From Spirochaetaceae bacterium (GTDB lineage Bacteria; Spirochaetota; Spirochaetia; WRBN01), in the NCBI GenBank assembly GCA_020024055.1, contig JAHHUI010000020.1, forward strand, positions 1 to 17,043: a stretch of 17,043 nucleotides of DNA, read 5' to 3'. Positions 15,287 to 17,043 of the stretch are shown here, in pieces (position 1 is the stretch's first letter; each line of letters opens with the position of its first letter). The translations under genes were made by a program, and so were the position numbers. Below the pieces are notes generated by a model. The model did no database searches. It was not told where the DNA came from and was given only the letters and a program-made list of their open reading frames with translations.

Positions 15287-15317
15287 GTGAAACAATAAAT
15301 TTCACCCGTGAAACAAT
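15287..15317. repeat. Direct repeat GTGAAACAAT, two copies 21 bases apart
   Basis: GTGAAACAAT occurs at 15287-15296 and 15308-15317 in the 39-base gap between convergent genes, with TTTCAC between them. The arrangement gives two mutually exclusive small hairpins. It may simply be terminator sequence. Confidence 0.6.
15300..15313. terminator. Possible weak bidirectional terminator between convergent genes
   Basis: TTTCA-CCCG-TGAAA forms a five-base stem with a four-base loop between the CapD-like gene and the LysM gene. On the minus strand it is followed by a T-rich TTTATTGTTT. On the plus strand the tail is CAATTTTAA. The stem is AT-rich and short. An alternative hairpin uses GTGAAA at 15287-15292. 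Confidence 0.35.
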
Positions 15318-15318
15318 T

Positions 15319-16140
15319 TTAAACACGCGGAGCTTCTTTCGGGTCAATAGGGTTTGCGTCTTTAAATACAGAGAAGACAACATCTCGCCCGGGGCTGCTG
15401 CGGCCCAAAACGTCGCCCACACCAATACGGTCGCCCACTTTCAACATGCTGGAACTGACGCCTGCATAAATATAAATATAACCACCTTCATGTTCAACCA
15501 AAACAATGGGGCCCAATTCACGATAGCGCCCATGATACACCACAGTGCCCGATGCCACTGCGCGTACATCCTGCGGGGAAGAGAGCTGAATTTTAATACC
15601 GCCTTGTTTTCCTTCATGCTTCACCATACGACCCGATACGGGCCAAGTGATATTGTTCACCATGGGCAGGCTTTGTATATTGCGGCTGCGCACACTGGGG
15701 GTCACAGTGCTGGCTACGGCGATGCCCATATCTGTTGCGCTTGTGTTTCCTGAAAGGGCTAGAACTTCACCAACTTTTAACACAGTTTTTGATGTTCTAT
15801 TATTAATACTTAAAAGCTGATTCACAGAAATATTATATTTCCTGGCAATACTATAATAAGTATCTCCGGCCACGACACGATGTGTGCCAGAGGCAGAAGA
15901 GGTGCTGCGTGCAGAACTGGAAGAAGAGCTTTGACCTTGGCCGGGAATTCTTAAAATTGTCCCTACTTTAACAGATGTGGGATCAGTGATTCCATTGGCA
16001 TCCATCAGGGTCTTTACCGAGATGCCAAATTGGCGGGCCACCCGATAGAGAGTTTCACCATTCTCAACTTTATGAACAACTTGGCCACTGATGTAGGCAA
16101 GGCTGAAAAAGAGGACAATTAAAATTAGAGATACTCTCAT
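15319..16140 (-). CDS. Secreted LysM protein with degenerate LytM (M23-like) domain
   Basis: A 273-residue protein with a signal peptide of about 19 residues. Two LysM domains (about 21-66 and 86-130) flank a Ser-rich linker, and a C-terminal LytM/M23-like domain spans about 165-268 (WPVSG, VRAVASGTVVYHG, VGDVLG). The zinc-site motifs are lost: HxGxD reads QGGIK, YxHL reads YAGV, and the final HxH segment reads VFSVF. It should therefore bind peptidoglycan without cutting it. Inactive LytM proteins such as NlpD and EnvC activate cell-wall amidases, a reasonable but unproven model here. The Shine-Dalgarno site is weak. The gene follows lptB by 56 bases, with no convincing promoter in the gap. 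Confidence 0.9.
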   Translation of the reverse strand: MRVSLILIVLFFSLAYISGQVVHKVENGETLYRVARQFGISVKTLMDANGITDPTSVKVGTILRIPGQGQSSSSSSARSTSSASGTHRVVAGDTYYSIARKYNISVNQLLSINNRTSKTVLKVGEVLALSGNTSATDMGIAVASTVTPSVRSRNIQSLPMVNNITWPVSGRMVKHEGKQGGIKIQLSSPQDVRAVASGTVVYHGRYRELGPIVLVEHEGGYIYIYAGVSSSMLKVGDRIGVGDVLGRSSPGRDVVFSVFKDANPIDPKEAPRV

Positions 16141-16196
16141 GGTTATGTTTCTCGACAGTGAAGTCTATAAAATTGATGCTGCTGAGAAGAAGTTTT

Positions 16197-16967
16197 TTAC
16201 TCGTCAAAAGTATTTCCCAAATACAGCTGACGCGCCATCTCATTGGATAAAATTGTTTCTCGATCTCCAGAGACAAGAATATTGCCCAGATAAATAATAT
16301 AAGAGGTATAAGCTAGGCTGAGTGCTTCACGCACATTGTGGTCAGTCAGCAGGATTCCAATGCCTTTTTTAGAAAGATAACGAATAATTTTCTTCACAGA
16401 GAGCACAGCGATGGGGTCTACCCCGGCAAAGGGTTCATCCAAAAGCAGAAAGCGCGGATGTGTGGCCACGGCACGGGCTATTTCCAGGCGACGTCGTTCG
16501 CCCCCTGAGAGGGTGTAGGCAGGCTGTTTGCGCAGAGAAGAGATTTGAAATTCTTCCAGCAATTCGTCTGTTTCTATTTCCTTTTGTCTTTTGCTCATGC
16601 CCCCAAAAAGCTCTAAAGAAATAAAAATATTTTCTTCTACAGTGAGTTTTTTGAAGATAGAGCTTTCCTGGGGCAGATATGTGAGCCCAATGCGTGAACG
16701 TTTGGACATTGCCAGGCGTGTGATCTCACAATTATCAATGTAAACAGAGCCGCTGCTGGGTGTGATGAAGCCGGCAATCATATAAAAAGTGGTGGTCTTA
16801 CCTGCACCATTAGGGCCTAAAAGTCCAATAATTTCCCCTGGGGGCACGGAAAATGACACCGACTGAACAGCTTTTTTCTTTCCAAATGATTTTGAAAGAC
16901 CCACAACGCTTAGGCCATAATTAACGATTTCATCATCAGGAGAAAAAATAAGATTAGGATTATTCAA
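16197..16967 (-). CDS. lptB: LptB-type ABC transporter ATPase
   Basis: A 256-residue ATPase for moving lipopolysaccharide or a related glycolipid from the inner membrane across the envelope. Walker A is GPNGAGKT at residues 51-58, the Q-loop is Gln100 in YLPQESSIF, the signature is LSGGERRRLEIARA at about 153-166, Walker B is LLLDEPFAGVDPIAV from 174, and His210 is in LTDHNVREAL. These stretches and the YLG-x-x-F ending distinguish LptB from other ABC ATPases. The start is a TTG at 16967-16965 with AAAGGA six bases upstream, overlapping the previous stop by eight bases; this adds about 17 residues to the usual LptB N-terminus. There is no ATG before the ATP site. Confidence 0.92.
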   Translation of the reverse strand: MNNPNLIFSPDDEIVNYGLSVVGLSKSFGKKKAVQSVSFSVPPGEIIGLLGPNGAGKTTTFYMIAGFITPSSGSVYIDNCEITRLAMSKRSRIGLTYLPQESSIFKKLTVEENIFISLELFGGMSKRQKEIETDELLEEFQISSLRKQPAYTLSGGERRRLEIARAVATHPRFLLLDEPFAGVDPIAVLSVKKIIRYLSKKGIGILLTDHNVREALSLAYTSYIIYLGNILVSGDRETILSNEMARQLYLGNTFDE

Positions 16968-17043
16968 ATTCTATCCTTTCATCATCCATGCTGCCAGAAA
17001 TTCCGCCTTCCAGGATGACTTCTTTCGTTTTTAAATTAATAGT
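16960..17043 (-). CDS. LptA/OstA-like protein, C-terminal end (partial)
   Basis: The last 27 codons and a TAA stop are visible; the rest lies beyond the right edge. The peptide contains INLKTKEVILEGGISG, a beta-strand pattern seen in OstA/LptA-type repeats, and ends in an acidic stretch. The assignment rests on this and on its position: it overlaps the start of lptB by eight bases, as lptA does in lptA-lptB operons. LptA proteins form the periplasmic bridge for glycolipid transport. Too short for a firm call; LptC is an alternative. Confidence 0.55.
   Translation of the reverse strand, partial: TINLKTKEVILEGGISGSMDDERIEFE
16974..16979 (-). promoter_or_regulatory. Ribosome binding site for the TTG start of lptB
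   Basis: AAAGGA on the minus strand, six bases before the TTG at 16967-16965. It lies inside the last codons of the LptA-like gene. No in-frame ATG exists upstream of the Walker A motif, so this site decides the start. Confidence 0.6.

Noticed and set aside
16141..16196. Possible promoter between lptB and the LysM gene
   Set aside because: TATAGA occurs, but no acceptable -35 hexamer is at the right distance; co-transcription with lptB is simpler.

Overview
The window is a gene-dense bacterial chromosomal segment of moderate-to-low GC (around 40 percent by eye). It has no mobile elements, CRISPR arrays or RNA genes that I can see. The gene content points to a diderm, most likely a spirochaete. 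The reasons are the order MoxR / DUF58 / DUF4381-like / vWA / vWA / TPR / BatD, which resembles the Borrelia and Treponema arrangement, a def-fmt-PASTA gene cluster, relaxed lipoproteins, and Lol and Lpt envelope transport genes. The lineage is an inference from recalled family distribution, not a search result.

Layout. (1) 1-1268, minus strand: a probable lipoprotein with tandem Tyr-rich repeats, followed by the first 87 codons of a LolC/LolE-type permease cut by the window edge. (2) 1373-2392, plus strand: an unrecognised two-helix membrane protein with a beta-rich tail. (3) 2400-11178, minus strand, nine genes in transcription order: class III nucleotide cyclase with a degenerate receiver domain, MoxR AAA+ ATPase, DUF58 protein, DUF4381-like membrane protein, BatA-type and BatB-type vWA membrane proteins, TPR lipoprotein (BatC-like), BatD-like protein with extra TPR and SH3 regions, and a small Smr-domain protein. 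Most junctions are overlaps (GTGA, ATGA, TGATG, TAATG, or 28 bases), so the set looks like one translationally coupled operon. (4) 11314-15279, plus strand: def, fmt, a PASTA-repeat membrane protein without a kinase, and a CapD/FlaA1-type nucleotide-sugar dehydratase lacking the usual membrane anchor. (5) 15319-17043, minus strand: the tail of an LptA/OstA-like gene, lptB, and a LysM/LytM protein whose metallopeptidase site is lost.

Function. The theme is the cell envelope. The MoxR-Bat block probably forms an ATPase-driven, MIDAS-containing complex at the inner membrane with periplasmic protein-interaction parts. The cyclase at its head suggests cyclic-nucleotide signalling tied to it. Lol and Lpt genes handle outer-membrane lipoprotein and glycolipid transport. 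The PASTA and LysM/LytM proteins probably bind peptidoglycan, and the CapD-like enzyme probably supplies a modified sugar for glycans. Five Bat-operon and def gene starts were placed inside the longest open frame, on the basis of Shine-Dalgarno sites, gene overlaps or family N-termini.

No intergenic stretch exceeds about 140 bases. The two larger ones, 1269-1372 and 11179-11313, lie between divergent genes and carry plausible promoters.
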